A stretch of DNA of 64,000 nucleotides, taken from assembly GCA_963930775.1 (NCBI GenBank), contig OZ005691.1:7685000-7748999 (forward strand), in the 5' to 3' direction. Shown here in pieces: positions 11,171 to 22,702 of this stretch (positions within the stretch are counted from its first letter, which is position 1; every line of letters begins with the position of its first letter). Both the position numbers and the translations under genes were made by a program. This stretch comes from Cliona cf. orientalis (lineage: Eukaryota; Porifera; Demospongiae; Clionaida; Clionaidae). Below the pieces are notes generated by a model. That model searched no databases and was not told the origin of the DNA. It was given only the letters and a program-made list of their open reading frames with translations.

Positions 11171-12780
11171 AGCACTCAAACAAGATATGTCTAGGGATAA
11201 TCACGTCCAATATAATATATATAATACTGTATAATAATGATATACGCATGCAGTGTCTATATAGAGTGCCGGCAAATTTATGTACAAATTTATATTGCCA
11301 TATGCAGATATAATATTATAATATAATATAATATTATATTATATTATGCTTGCTTTTTGAGTAGAGGGCGCAGTAATACAACAATCATGCAATATTGATT
11401 ATCCCCCTCACGAAGTATATATTGGAATTTCTCTCACGTGCATAGAGTCAAGAAGACTCAAATCATCAACAATATTAATAATGTGTTGGTGCACGGGTGG
11501 GACATCATGCTATGGCACGTCAAACGACGATCGATACTCACCGTCAACATCCAGGCACGATCCTCTGAGCTCAAGTCGTCGGGCAGAAGATTGTAGTATC
11601 GTGGTTAGCTATACAGTGAACGCCCGATGTTTAATGAGATATTGAATATGGGAGGAAGTAAATCTACGGGATAGATCGACATGCACCCTGTTTGAAACTG
11701 TTACGTCATTATGTCCCACCCCATTCACGCGGCGCAGCGCATATCGTTGGCCCGCTGGCGCCATGGCCGCGCGCTATACATCATGTCAACATTCAGCTCG
11801 AGCTCTGTACCAAAGTATGTTTCCTTCGAAGCTAGAGTCAGCAATCAAATATCAGTCACAACATATAATCAGACACCTGTATAGGCTCAGGAACAGAAGG
11901 AACTATGATCACCATTCTTGCGCTGACTAGTCGGGAGTCTAGATTCACTGGAACGTGGAACGGTGGAATGGAATAGTGGAATGGTTATTCGAGCGTGCAC
12001 ATGCACTATGCAGCTCGAGCAGAGTCAGAAAGGTGACAGAGAAGACTAGGTCGGGGATGTACACTCGGAGAAAGATAGAGACTCAGAGAGGCAAACTGAG
12101 TACAGAGCACGTGCTGATAATCTAGCTATAGATCTAGATCTACTCATACTTCCAGCACAGATAGAATATCTTCCGTAGTATGGTGCCTATTTAATTTGTT
12201 GCTCAGCCTGTTGCCATGCCATATGGCCTTGAATGCTATATCTCTGGCACTGCCTGGGACCAAGGCCTGGGTAGTTCTATCAATTGCTCTATGATTTGCG
12301 AAACCAGTCTGCTTATTATAGTTTTATTGTGAACAATCACAGTATCACACAATGCACAATACATACGGATGTACGTATTTCTAAATAATTATTAACGAAA
12401 GAAAGTAATATTTAATATAAATATATTATTAAATTTTGATATAATACATTGTAGTTTATTAATATTCACTACCGTAAAGTCTTAATAGTTTATATGAGTG
12501 CATATGACAGTACACGCAGCAGTGTTACGACGCAAACGCGAGCGCGATCAACCCCATAGGACACTAATGTGGTACGCGCGCCGCCATGCGCGCGCCGCTA
12601 TATCGCCAATTTGCGGGAAATTTTAAATTTTGTTATGAGCTACTGTAGTGCTATCGTGTATATGTACAGCACAAATGGCACAATCGAGGGGCTCTGGCTA
12701 GCCTGAGTTCATATCATGATCATAAAGTTGTGCCAGCTTTTGAATTTCAGAACTTCTGTGTCCACTGACTTAATTTTTTT
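11171..12780. other. Intergenic stretch, AT palindromes and a GC-richer block
   Basis: An AT-only near-palindrome occupies about 11305-11347. Fragments at 11185-11450 resemble the R12 family (GGGATAATC, GATTATCCCCC). A locally GC-rich block with CpG lies around 11730-11780. No gene is supported. Confidence 0.5.
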
Positions 12781-12804
12781 TTTAATTGTCTTCCTTCCGA
12801 GTCT

Positions 12805-12877
12805 GCCAAAGCGCTAGCCTCTAAACACAGCCAGGAGATCAATCTCCTGGCTGTGTTTCAGAGGCTAGCGCTTTGGC
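12805..12877. repeat. Long hairpin, ~35 bp arms
   Basis: Arms 12805-12839 and 12842-12877 are reverse complements with one or two mismatches (GCCAAAGCGCTAGCCTCT ... AGAGGCTAGCGCTTTGGC). It lies just upstream of the LINE remnant and is probably a minimal foldback element. Confidence 0.85.
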
Positions 12878-12924
12878 TCACAAACATCTGATGGCATACA
12901 ACTCGACTCCAACCATTTCATATG

Positions 12925-14330
12925 ACATTGTGCTGCTATGTACTTCACTGTCGGCGCCTCTCTCTAAGCTTTTCACTGCAGCTATGCTACAGCATGGCTA
13001 GCTATGTCCCTGAGTCCCTCAGAGACTGTGTTCTACACCTTATAGCTAAGCCTGGCAAGGATCCTTGTGATTCAGGCAGCTATAGGCCCATTGCCTTGGC
13101 TCCTACCTAAAGTAAGATCTTTGAATGGCGTATGCTGATTGATCATATGGCTCAGCATTTACCATGTCTTCTCTTCAATTTGGCTTTAAGCGTGGCCTGT
13201 CAACTCATCTGTGTACAGGTCTTATTTAGAATGTGGTTGCTTGCTACAGCATCGATCAATGACTCTCCTATCTATGGATGCTTCTTAGATGCTAGCAAAG
13301 CCTTTGATAGGGTCAACTACTCAATTCTTTTTGATAAACTCCTTCAACAAGAGGGTATGTGTCTTCTGGTAACCTGTACACAGATGAGTTGACAGACCAC
13401 GCTTAGCTAAAGCCAAATTGAAGAGAAGACGTGGTAGTTAAATGCTGAGCCATATGGTATTCTGACCAGAGGATGTGTGTCTCTTGGAACTCCAAGAAAT
13501 CTGATGAGTTTCCTGTCTCTAATGCATGGCATCCACCAAGGTGGTGTGCTCTTGATTGCTACTGGAATAAGCACTTCACTTTGGTGCCGTTTATTACGCA
13601 GATGACCTCACTCTACTGGCACCCTCACCCTCTGCAGCTCTTCATTTAATACTTAATACTTGCTTATCTTTTGCCACTTCTCACAATCTGATATTCAATG
13701 CAGACAAAACTCAACTCATTCGGTTCTCCCATACTCCTGAAGCCCTTTCAACTATGCAGCTTTTTCTTCATATAGCTAGTCGCTATCTTCAGCTTACGAA
13801 TTCAGTTAAATGCCTTGGTCATATTATCCTTCATTCAGATGATAAAGACATTGTTCGTGTGCAGAAAGATCTCATTCATAAAGCTAGCTAATTGCATGCT
13901 ACATTCGTTCTTGTGTTAAGACCAAGCTTTTCTCTAGCTTTTGTCTGTCGATCTCTTTATGGTCTTCTTCTTCCACCACATTAAGGTCTTTAGAGACAAC
14001 TTTAAGAATAATCTGCGTAAGATCTGGCTTCTTCCGCATATTAATATTATGTGTCATACTGGCATTCTTCACCAAGTTGCTCACTTGGATAATTAACATA
14101 GTCTTTCGTAGGTGTTCGAACCTTGTGCTATCTGCTCTTAAATGTGAATCGCAACCAGTTCGTGAAGTGTTCGCTGCTGCTCTTCTCAGCTGGTCTATAT
14201 AGCTACCACTCTTGGTTATAATTCTGCATTTAAATCCCGCCATCTGAAACTCTACACTGAACAGGATTGTTGTCAACGATCATTAAGTATTTTAGGTCTG
14301 TACCTGTTAGCTAAGAACTAGCTGTTATAA
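12925..14330 (+). mobile_element. Non-LTR retrotransposon (LINE) reverse transcriptase remnant
   Basis: Fragments of a LINE reverse transcriptase appear in the expected order: the KPGKDP...YRPIAL block (13045-13107), the SKIFEW block after an in-frame TAA at 13108-13110, the QFGF..G.ST block near 13175, motif A CFLDASKAFDRV (13290-13315), an HQGGVL-like motif B near 13535, and the catalytic YADD at 13595-13606 followed by a long open thumb region to about 13890. Several frame changes and stops make it inactive. A ~55 bp piece of the element is duplicated in inverted orientation at 13396-13452. Motif spacing fits CR1/Jockey-like clades, but the clade is not resolved. No endonuclease domain or poly-A tail is seen. 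Confidence 0.85.
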
Positions 14331-14545
14331 TTCTAATTACTATTGTAATATAATACTATTATTGTATTTTAATATAATATTTTGCTGCACCTGTTGTGGT
14401 GTGTCTTATCAAATCAATAATAGCTAATAGTAATAAGTAATTTCATCATAAATTTCACGATTGAGTTCTGAATACATACATTCTGGCATCCCAAATAAAG
14501 TTTGCACAGAGTTCATCAGAGTCACTATATTTTTTTTTCAATTTT

Positions 14546-15115
14546 CCCCTTGTCGTTCACGCAGTAATAGAATTATTCGTGGAGTCAGTGGGCGCTTGGA
14601 TAACCAAACGTCTCGCGATCGCGTCAACCAACGCGTTTGCAAGAGGCGCACCAAGGAGCAACCGAGCGGGGGAACTGGCCTCCCCTCGTCGTTCACGCAT
14701 TAATAGAATTATTTGTGGAGTCAGTGGGCACTTGAATGACCACTTATTCCAAACGTCTCGCGATCGCGTCAACCAACGCATTTGCAAGAGGCGCACCAAG
14801 GAGCAACCGAGGGGGGAACTGGCCTCCCCTCGTCGTTCACGCATTAATAGAATTATTTGTGGAGTCAGTGGGCACTTGAATGATCACTTATTCCAAACGT
14901 CTCGCGATCGCGTCAACCAACGCGTTTGCAAGAGACGCACCATACTAGTACCAAGGAGCAACCGAGCGGGGGAACTGGTCTGGACTCCCCTCGTCGTTCA
15001 CGCATTAATAGAATTATTTGTGGAGTCAGTGGGCGCTTGAATAACCACTTATTCCAAACGTCTCGCGATCGCGTCAACCAACGCTTTTGCAAGAGGCACA
15101 CCAAGGAGCAACAGA
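14546..15115 (+). repeat. Four-unit tandem array, 136-161 bp units
   Basis: Units begin at 14546, 14682, 14826 and 14987, each with CGTCGTTCACGCA, a GGAGTCAGTGGGC block, CGTCTCGCGATCGCGTCAAC and a GCGCACCAAGGAGCAACCGA block. Length differences come from short insertions near unit ends. Both strands stay open through much of the array, which reflects unit composition rather than a proven gene. GC content is higher than in the flanks. It directly precedes the Ty3/gypsy remnant. Confidence 0.85.
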
Positions 15116-15268
15116 AACTGTACAGTAAGTCTCCTCGCATTATTGAAAATAATAGTGGAGGTGGAGGATCAGTTAATAGCTAATGATTAATATTAGCAGA
15201 CTGCTACCACATGCGTGACAATTGTCTGATAATTGCAATCCACATCCTGTGGGCGTGGTATAATCTTA

Positions 15269-16312
15269 ATGTCAGAATCAAACGTGATGGATGATGATCA
15301 GTCTCAGCTGACTCTGATTCTGTTTAATATGTTGAGACAGCTGAGAGAACTGGATGAGCTAGGGGGATTTGTGTTATTCAGCTGCTCATGAGCGTCCTAG
15401 TGAAGTGAAATAGGGAATTTCGGAACCAGCTCAGTCTGTGGCCAGCTCCAGATCACTTGATGGGCTGTTGGTGGGGAAAACTTTGGTGGATGTAGCTAGC
15501 TAGATCAAGAGGAGTTGCCACTACACTTATTGAATCTGACTGATTATCTAAGGAAGGTAAAGCAAGGGACAGAGATTGCAGTCTGTCTAATGGTCCAGAG
15601 CGTAACTGTTACTTTCTCCTATGCAGCAACCAGTATACCACTCTGCCTAGCCACCTACAGGATCTGTACGAGAGGAGTGTGTTATGTTTAATGCCTGACC
15701 ACAAAAAGCAGGAGTATGATTTACTTTGTGAGTATTCTAATCTCTTCTCACAGGGTGTCCATGATCTGGGTAGAACTGACCTCATTAAACACTAAATTGA
15801 TACTGGAGATGCTCCACCTGTGCATCAGCAGCACCACAGACTAGCTAGCTACCCTGAGATCGTTGCACCTTTTGTGAAATTGTCAAGTCCTACTGGGCAT
15901 AGTAGGACATCCTCTGCTTGTACGACGGAGTTCTTTATCGCCTGTGGGAGAACTCGGCAGGCAACTACATCACAAAGCAGCTAGTATTACCAAAATCTCT
16001 TCGTGCTACCATTTTACATCATGCAGCTTCACTACTTGCCAACAGCACAATAAGACCATGGAAAAAGTTAAAGAAAGATTCTATTGGGTGAACAATCACA
16101 GTGACGTGAAGAAGTGGTGTAAGATCTAGACGTATATAATATGATGTTTGCATGTTCATCTAGATCTGGCCCTAAGAAGAAGCCGAGAGCACCACTTGGG
16201 CAGTATAATGTTGGTAACCCGATGGAAAGGATTGCAATTGATGTCCTGGGACCCTTACTTCTATTTGTAACATTAATTGTTACTATACTGTCTATTGCTG
16301 ATTTCTGCATGC
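15269..16312 (+). mobile_element. Ty3/gypsy LTR retrotransposon pol remnant
   Basis: Collapsed pol sequence. Around 15460-15600 lies the protease-RT linker (LVGKTLVD... KQGTEIAV-type reading). At 15645-15840 is the segment just before the reverse transcriptase, including LPSHLQDLYERS and LGRTDLIKH with one stop. The RT and RNase H are deleted. From 15930 the integrase follows: a zinc-binding HHCC-like part ending in KERFYW (16073-16087), then RAPLGQYNVGNPMERIAIDVLGP leading into the DDE core, which breaks off near 16312. Frame changes separate the pieces. A possible gag start (ATG 15269, 40 codons) is weak. No LTRs were identified. Inactive. Confidence 0.8.
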
Positions 16313-17768
16313 TATAACTATAAAAAGGCTAGTATTTCTTATGTGTGGATGCTCATGTGCTATCATTGCCAAATCTACATCAGAACTTAAACATCAGAAT
16401 CTTGAGCTATATATGTGGACGAAAACGGTGCCAAGAGGGCCCTCTTCTTGAATCGGTACTGCGCATGCGCTCCAGAACGCGCGCGAGCATGCTGCAGCGC
16501 TAGCGCTATAGCTGAGAACAACGCTCGTTGCGCTCGCTTTGCCACGCTGCGAAATGCATATGCCGCATGCAAGATCTGCACGCGTATTCGCACCACGGTT
16601 AATACGATGATTATGCATGGCGTGTTTACTCTGAGATCAAAAAGATTCGCCTTTGATAGTGTGATTTGCAATTGATAGCCATGGCTCACGATCCCACTGG
16701 TTTGTACGTGATTAAAATTGGGAATGATTCGCAATTTTAATATTGTGACAAACCAGCAAGTAGATCGCGCGCATGCACCGTTTGATATGATTCGGGCCAT
16801 TACTAGCGATATCCAAACCTCAGAATTTTGGAAGAGATGAATTATACGAGAGACTCGGCTGATTAAAGTCCTGCACAGGAAACCAGCCAGTGATAAAAGC
16901 CATTAATCATTCCGCTTTCCACGACTGCTTTTTAATATCTACACTAAAAATGATTTTATTAACTATACTGGGCCAGGCCTTCATTGTCATTAAAATAATA
17001 TCCAAAGATATCCGTACGTGAGCACCGAAGGGGCCACGCCCACTCATTTATGAATGCCGCTGACCAGGTAGTCTCCGCAAGCCACACCCTTCAATCTCGG
17101 AGATTGAAGGGTGTGGCTTGCGAGGATCAAGCTACTGACGCCTTAAAGGATATTCCATGCACAATTCAGATATTCCTTCCTAGTGCAGTTTTGTGAGCAT
17201 ACTCCTAGCCAGAACATGTTTCTATAGTTGTAAATGTAGATCTAGCGTATTAAAACTCACAGCGAAATTTGGTCCAAAATCATGTTGTAATCACTCTGTG
17301 ATTGAATAGTAAAACTATCTGTAAAATCAAACGCCTCTATAAAATCACTGAAATCACATAGAAGAATTGATTCTTGTAAAGATTTTACTATTCAATCTTT
17401 GATGGATTTTTGAATGTAGTGCATTGATTTTGGTAGTCTTTTTGCTGTGACTAAAATAATGATTTTAGCGTATCTGCACAATTCAAAGGCTTATTTCGAG
17501 TCTTAATCGGAAGTGCCATACGTTTTAAAATATATAATGTAGAGTATAAATATAATATAGAATATTAATGTAGAATATTATCAAGGGTATATAAGAGTAT
17601 ATGGTATTATTAATTCGCATTGCGCGTGCCGAGACTGAGAACATGGTAAAGGATCGCTCCATTTCGCTAAGGTTTAATACCTTGCGCTATAAATTCGCGC
17701 AGCGCTCGGCAGACTTTGTTTTCGAATTTCTTTGTTTTCTCAGCGCATTTGCAATCGAGCATTTTTAA
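16313..17768. other. Non-coding stretch with CpG-rich block and a 23-bp palindrome
   Basis: A GC/CpG-rich block lies at 16420-16600 and reads open in several frames because of composition. A perfect palindrome has arms 17076-17098 and 17100-17122 (CGCAAGCCACACCC...GGGTGTGGCTTGCG). At 17230-17480 short AAAATCA-type blocks recur in both orientations (GATTGAATAGTAAAA near 17300 versus TTTTACTATTCAATC near 17384), which looks like a degenerate foldback. No gene supported. Confidence 0.55.
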
Positions 17769-18315
17769 GACCACTCAATATGATTCACTGTTACCCCTTT
17801 CATCAGAAACCCTGGGGCATGCGGGCGGGCGGTTCATTATTCATTATACTATAGAGGGATTCCGCAAATCGATTATCCCGCGGCACTAATTAGCTAAGCG
17901 GCCGAAGTCGACGTTTTACGCCTACTGCCGTTCTCAGGCTTGTAAGGATCGTCTTGGATACCAAGACCGACTGCTTGGAGCTTCTCTTTGTAACGATTCT
18001 TCGCTTTATTGCTCAGACCTTCGAAATAGTCGTTCGTTTTCGAAAAAAACTTGACGCGTTTCAATACAACAACATGCAGCAGTTGGCCTTTTTGCCCACA
18101 AAGGGTGTGGCAGTAGGCGTGGTACGTCGACTTCTGCCACCGCGGGATAATCGATTTGCGGAATCCCTCTATACGTATTAGAGCGCCAGCAACATTGACG
18201 ACCCATGCCAAAGCTACTGTTAGACAACGAGATAAGAGCGGGTATACTAATACTGAATAAAATCTGGAAATTGTGGAAAGGATGCGGGCGGGAAATGAAT
18301 CATATTGGAGTGGCC
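17769..18315. mobile_element. PIF/Harbinger-like MITE with TAA duplication, host of nested element
   Basis: Ends GACCACTCAATATGATTCA (17769-17787) and TGAATCATATTGGAGTGGCC (18296-18315) are inverted repeats. They are flanked by TAA at 17766-17768 and 18316-18318, a TWA-type 3-bp duplication as in PIF/Harbinger elements. A second copy at 18654-18912 lacks the 316-bp nested insertion and shows the original uninterrupted sequence. Confidence 0.8.
17854..18169 (-). mobile_element. Nested 316-bp DNA element carrying a transposase-like first exon
   Basis: Perfect 30-bp terminal inverted repeats (17854-17883 and 18140-18169, starting GAGGGATTCCGCAAATCG) are flanked on both sides by TATA (17850-17853, 18170-18173), the target duplication. 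On the minus strand the interior is open and ends in a stop near 17894. It includes DYFEGLSNKAKNRYKEKLQ and then DDPYKPENG, a pattern resembling the N-terminal exon of ISL2EU/YqaJ-type transposon proteins; that resemblance is from memory and tentative. Composition is more GC- and CpG-rich than the host MITE, consistent with a recent insertion. It looks like an internally deleted, non-autonomous derivative. Confidence 0.75.
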
Positions 18316-18653
18316 TAAGTCTCGTTCCCAGCCCCAAATCCTCGGTCCGGGGGCGAGGCTATTCTCCACGGATCGTAGGCCCATTCCCCAGCTGCACATG
18401 TGCACACCCTGTGCCATCATTGAAAAGGTGATAGGTTCAGCTGTTGATTGTGACACTGGTTTTTGAGGTAGGTTTCTTCATTGTCATAGACAAAAGTCCA
18501 CAAAATTAGCACATTGATTATTTTGAAGTGTCTGTTAAAAGTGTCCAATTTGATTTAATAGGGGAGGGACTTCAATATTCTGTTGTAACCGAGTAGGGCG
18601 AGATTTAATTCAAAGTATCAATTATAAAAGGGGCTGGGGAGGGCCACATCTTA

Positions 18654-18912
18654 GGCTACTCCAATATGATTAGTTGTTTCCCATTTCCCGCCCACATCCT
18701 TTCCACAATTTCCAGATTTTATTCATTATAGTGTATTTAATAGTATACCTGTTTTTATCACATTGTCTAACAGTAGCTTTGGCATGGGTCATCAGTGTTG
18801 CTGGCGCTCTAATATGTATAGTATAATGAATAATGAATAATGAACCGCCCGCCCGCCCGCATACCCCAGGCTTTCTGATGAAAGGGAAACAGTGAATCAT
18901 ATTGGAATGGCC
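18654..18912. mobile_element. PIF/Harbinger-like MITE, empty copy, TTA duplication
   Basis: A 259-bp copy of the element at 17769-18315, inverted relative to it, with ends GGCTACTCCAATATGATT and AATCATATTGGAATGGCC and flanking TTA at 18651-18653 and 18913-18915. It lets the insertion point of the nested 316-bp element in the other copy be read exactly. Confidence 0.85.
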
Positions 18913-19161
18913 TTACGATGGACCTATAGACTGGCGATAAATATTACAGTTGGACAAGAGAGTGTCGAACTTCACATGCATATTCTCGTAGCTGATGTAA
19001 TCCCGTGGACATATAAACATTAATAACTTACTTGATTCTAATCCCCTCCCATCCAAATTTGTACAGGCCACCTCTATAAATTTTATTGCTATTACACATG
19101 TGCAGTAGCGACCCTATACCAAATATCTAGAAAACTATTGCTCTGTAGAGCACATACCCCA

Positions 19162-19787
19162 TAGTCTCGCGAGCTAGCCCCTCCTACACAAAGAGAGAGG
19201 GAGGGTCTGGTGAATGAACCTACTTCTGTTTGTTCTTAGGTACGATATAGGAACTACCAATAAGATTGCAGATTCATGTCATGTGACCAGTTAATGTACG
19301 TGCAAGGAATATAATTTTCGCGCGCAAAAGACTATTCTATGCCGTCTACAGACCCCTGAGTCAGTTATCAAGCACTAGCATGCCCACTGCATCTGCTGAC
19401 TAGGGTACGCCGACCATAGATGCGCCAACTAAGGAGAAGGTGATCTTAAATTTGTACAGTGACCAATAAAGTGTTTGTGCCTATACCTGGTGTTCGAGAG
19501 TCTGCTCATACCAAGGCTATCATTTCAAATATCGTCGTTTATCGGCTATTTTTTGGCATCGCTACTTGTCCTCCATTGCAGAGATCTTGAATTTCTTCTG
19601 CTGATCAAGGTCACACAGAAAATAGCAAATAAGCACACTTATTATTATTATCACGAAGCTCATTGCGGTTGGGTATAGATCACATAAACTGACTTAATGT
19701 ACATTCCAATGGAACAAACAGAAGTAGGTTCATTCACCAGACCCTCTCTCTCTCTCTTTGCGTAGGAGGGGCTGGCTCGCGAGACTA
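19162..19787. mobile_element. hAT-like MITE with 8-bp target duplication
   Basis: Long terminal inverted repeats (~75 bp; outer part TAGTCTCGCGAGC) at 19162-19240 and 19710-19787 enclose about 480 bp with no convincing gene. CATACCCC flanks both ends (19153-19160 and 19788-19795). An 8-bp duplication is typical of hAT and P elements. The target is the end of an R11-type repeat. Confidence 0.75.
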
Positions 19788-20104
19788 CATACCCCGCGCG
19801 CACATTGTGCAATCTATAGATTTACTTTTGATGCATGGCTATAATTAATTTTGTGAACTTGAAAGAAATAATGCAAATGCTGCTTAGTTGTCCTGGTCAC
19901 ACTTGAAACGGCGCTCTCTGCACCCAGACTAGGAAGACATGAACTTGAACCTATATTTTGGTGTAATAATAGTATAGCTATCTTACATAGTGATTGGTTC
20001 CATGGGGCTTCAGATTTCAGTCATTTTAGAGCATTATTTAGAACATTGATGATCTTTACCAGTCATACGCTTGTTAATTGTGCGCATGAGCAGAAAGCAC
20101 AATG

Positions 20105-20390
20105 GGCATGTATCATGCATTGATGGGCACTATCGATAGGCGTGGCTACGGTGGCCAACAAAAAGGCACCATTTGTGATGCTCGTGGACCATATCCCTCG
20201 ATTTGACACACACTGAAGCCGTTTTTTCACCAAATTCAATTGATTTATTATGCTTACAAGTCACTTAGACGCCTACATCTCGAGATATGGCGATTTTTAT
20301 GCTAACGACAATGGCAATGACAGCGACAACAACAACGACGACACAACCGATTACTCTACCACTTGCACATGCGCACAGGATAATAAGCTC
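20105..20390 (+). repeat. Dispersed repeat R10, copy 1
   Basis: Matches 56290-56545: shared TTGTGATGCTCGTGGACCAT-like, CCCTCGATTTGA, CGAGATATGGC and ACAACGACGACAC blocks, ending in a CTTGCACATGCGCAC segment. A short third copy lies at about 41425-41515. Non-coding. Confidence 0.75.
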
Positions 20391-20984
20391 TGGATAGTAC
20401 TGTTTCGAGTATCCTGATGAGTAAAAAATTTTATAATACGGCCTAAGGCTAGCATAATAGCATTATGTAAAGTAATTGATAAAATTGAAGGATGAAGTTA
20501 GGATGGCAGTGCCAAAAAATACACAAACAAGATTTGTAGGGATAACGTATCACACCACTAACTGACTAATCTTGGGTGGACAGAGGCTGGGCATGAGACT
20601 ATACATACCATGGTGACCTGATATTATGGTTTGCCTATTCATTAAAATTATTAAATGCATGGAACTAGCCGCCCTCTTTTTTCTCGACATAGCTACATTC
20701 AATTGTGCTCCAACAATACAATATTATAGGGAAGTAGGTACATGACTGATTCAGCGACCCTTAGCCATCGAGTTAGGCATCTATGGTACCCCAAACACAC
20801 CATGAGTTCAGACTTCAATACTCCTGTAAGTGTAAATCCCAGGCAGTCTTTTGATAGCTAGCTAGGACGTCTTCTTTTGCATCACACACTATTGAACATA
20901 CATCAGTGGGATTCTCGAGACAGCTCAGATAACCAGTGCCTAGACTGACCTGTAAATGAAGTCATGCCCCTCGTTACCTTGATC

Positions 20985-21650
20985 CTGAAGCTGGTTGACC
21001 AGCAAACTTGAAAGAAGGCTGTTTAGAACCAAGTAGCAATGAAAACCTTCTGTTTTGGGAGCGTATTTTTTAGGCCAGTAAGTTTACTGTTGGTAGTAAC
21101 CACCATAATTGACAGTTTACTGAGCTGATCAGCTGAGCACATGCTTGAGCAGGTCGATCCTGGATGCACCGGCGCACATGCGTCACTGACATCGGTCATA
21201 TGACTTCACACTGTATGAGCATGCACATTATATGACAAAATGGCTAATCAGACACACCCACTCGCATAATGCACTGTACACGTCCACAATTAAATCACTG
21301 TCCTGATAATACCAAACGAGTGTGCCACAGATGTCTGCGCTCCAAAATGGAGTGGATTTATACTCGACCTAAGATGAGCGGTCATGATAGTCTTGAGTTA
21401 GCCCAGGAAAACAGAAAGAAAGAAAGATTGAGAAATGACAATTTTTTTGAACATCTGGTTCTGGCATATACAATTGAGTTGATGAATGATCTTGGTCTTA
21501 TTAGATAGATAATTTGCTGAAGATTCTGATTTTGACACTTAGAAATTTCACCAAGTTACCTGTTTTGAGATATTAGGATATTTGTAATGTATTACATGTA
21601 TGGAGTATCCGTCCCATCCCTACTTATAGGGTCTACCGACTCTGTGATAT
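20985..21650 (+). repeat. Dispersed repeat R5, copy 1
   Basis: Shares GAAAGAAGGCT, AATGAAAAC, GACAAAATGGC, CAGACACACCCACT, GATTTATACT and a terminal CATCCCTACTTATAG block with 24097-24830 (inverted) and 63300-64000. The small open frames inside recur in all copies only as repeat sequence. Confidence 0.7.
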
Positions 21651-21675
21651 AGCATCATGCATGCGACATGCCATG

Positions 21676-21830
21676 CCACAACCAACTGAACTTTGGAAGC
21701 TATACTGCGCTGTCGAGTTCATCTCCTGTGATTGGTGCATCAAAACTCGTCAATGTCGGATCAAGAGTCTGTCTCAGACTCCATCTCTGACTGCAATTGA
21801 GGCGCTGTGGCTTGTAAATTGTGCATGCAT
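21676..21830 (+). repeat. Dispersed repeat R3, copy 1
   Basis: Resembles 59285-59400: GGAAGC.TATACTG, GTCGAGTTC.TCTC, ATTG..GCATC.AAACT and GACGCCATCTC-like blocks in the same order. Confidence 0.5.
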
Positions 21831-21969
21831 AATGTTGAAGAGCTTTATCATAGTGACTGAATTATGAACAGAGTGTTCAGGCAGTGACTGCAAAGCCAAG
21901 GGGGAACAGCTGAGGTATGGATGGAAAATCTTGGGACACCCCACCATCTATACAAAACACTGACTACCA

Positions 21970-22200
21970 ACGTGCATGCTTCCCTACACTTGGAACTCTG
22001 ATAGTTACAGTGTATCATCACATTCTCCACAGATTGACGGAATGGACAAAGAACGTGCAGATCTTTCCCATAATCTACTTCCCTATCACAAAATGTTTCG
22101 GCATTTCAGAGATGTAAAGTACAGTTTCTCTAGTGAAAGAATCAGCTATCGTAAGCGTAGGCGAGCTCGTAGTGTGTCTGGTCCTGCATCTGGAGCAAAG
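21970..22200 (+). other. Candidate coding exon, unrecognised
   Basis: Open stretch with protein-like composition: charged N-terminal part (DGMDKERADL), then HKMFRHFRDVKYSF and a basic YRKRRRARSVSGP tail that ends at a good donor, AAAG|GTATGT (22201). A possible acceptor CACAG precedes 22033. No family is recognised and no partner exon found. Confidence 0.3.
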
Positions 22201-22610
22201 GTATGTCATATCAGAACTGCTGTCTAGAGAGTGAATTTTAGAGGTCAGTAAGTTTAAATTATGTTATTCTTACCTCCCAGTTGTTGATCTTCAGTAACAA
22301 CGGTTATAACTGAGCAATTGTATTGGCTGTTGTATGCCCCTGAATTACCATAATCCACTCATGCACTACAACTTAACTTCTTTTGTCCAGAGGAGGTGGG
22401 ATGGACGATCACGTATCACCTCAATTACCGCGCTGATGAACATTCCACAGTCAATTAGCGCAAAAATTTAGATCAAACGGCACAGTTAGGACAGGTCATG
22501 GTGGGATTGCAAGGTTCTATCGGCGCCAAAGCTAACTAGAAGGCTGTTTTAAAGTATACCTGAGCAAAATACCTTCAAAAGCCGAAAAATTGTCCTTGAT
22601 TAGCCTTGTT

Positions 22611-22702
22611 CTCAGGCTCTCCCCCTCCTCTTTATTTTATACGCACGATTTTATTTACGCGAAATTATTATGCAGAGAGAAGGGAGGGGGAGAGCCTGGG
22701 AG
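22611..22702. repeat. Short foldback, ~20 bp arms
   Basis: CTCAGGCTCTCCCCCTCC (22611-22628) is mirrored by GGAGGGGGAGAGCCTGGGAG (to 22702) around an AT-rich core. A minimal MITE. From 22703 to 23320 nothing further was recognised except an isolated GGCCTGGGGACGAGGCTA motif at 23195-23212. Confidence 0.7.

Noticed and set aside
14461..15183. Several overlapping open frames rich in Arg and repeated blocks
   Set aside because: They are generated by the four-unit tandem array; both strands are open equally.
16387..16800. Long open frames on both strands
   Set aside because: GC/CpG-rich composition suppresses stops; no recognisable protein features.
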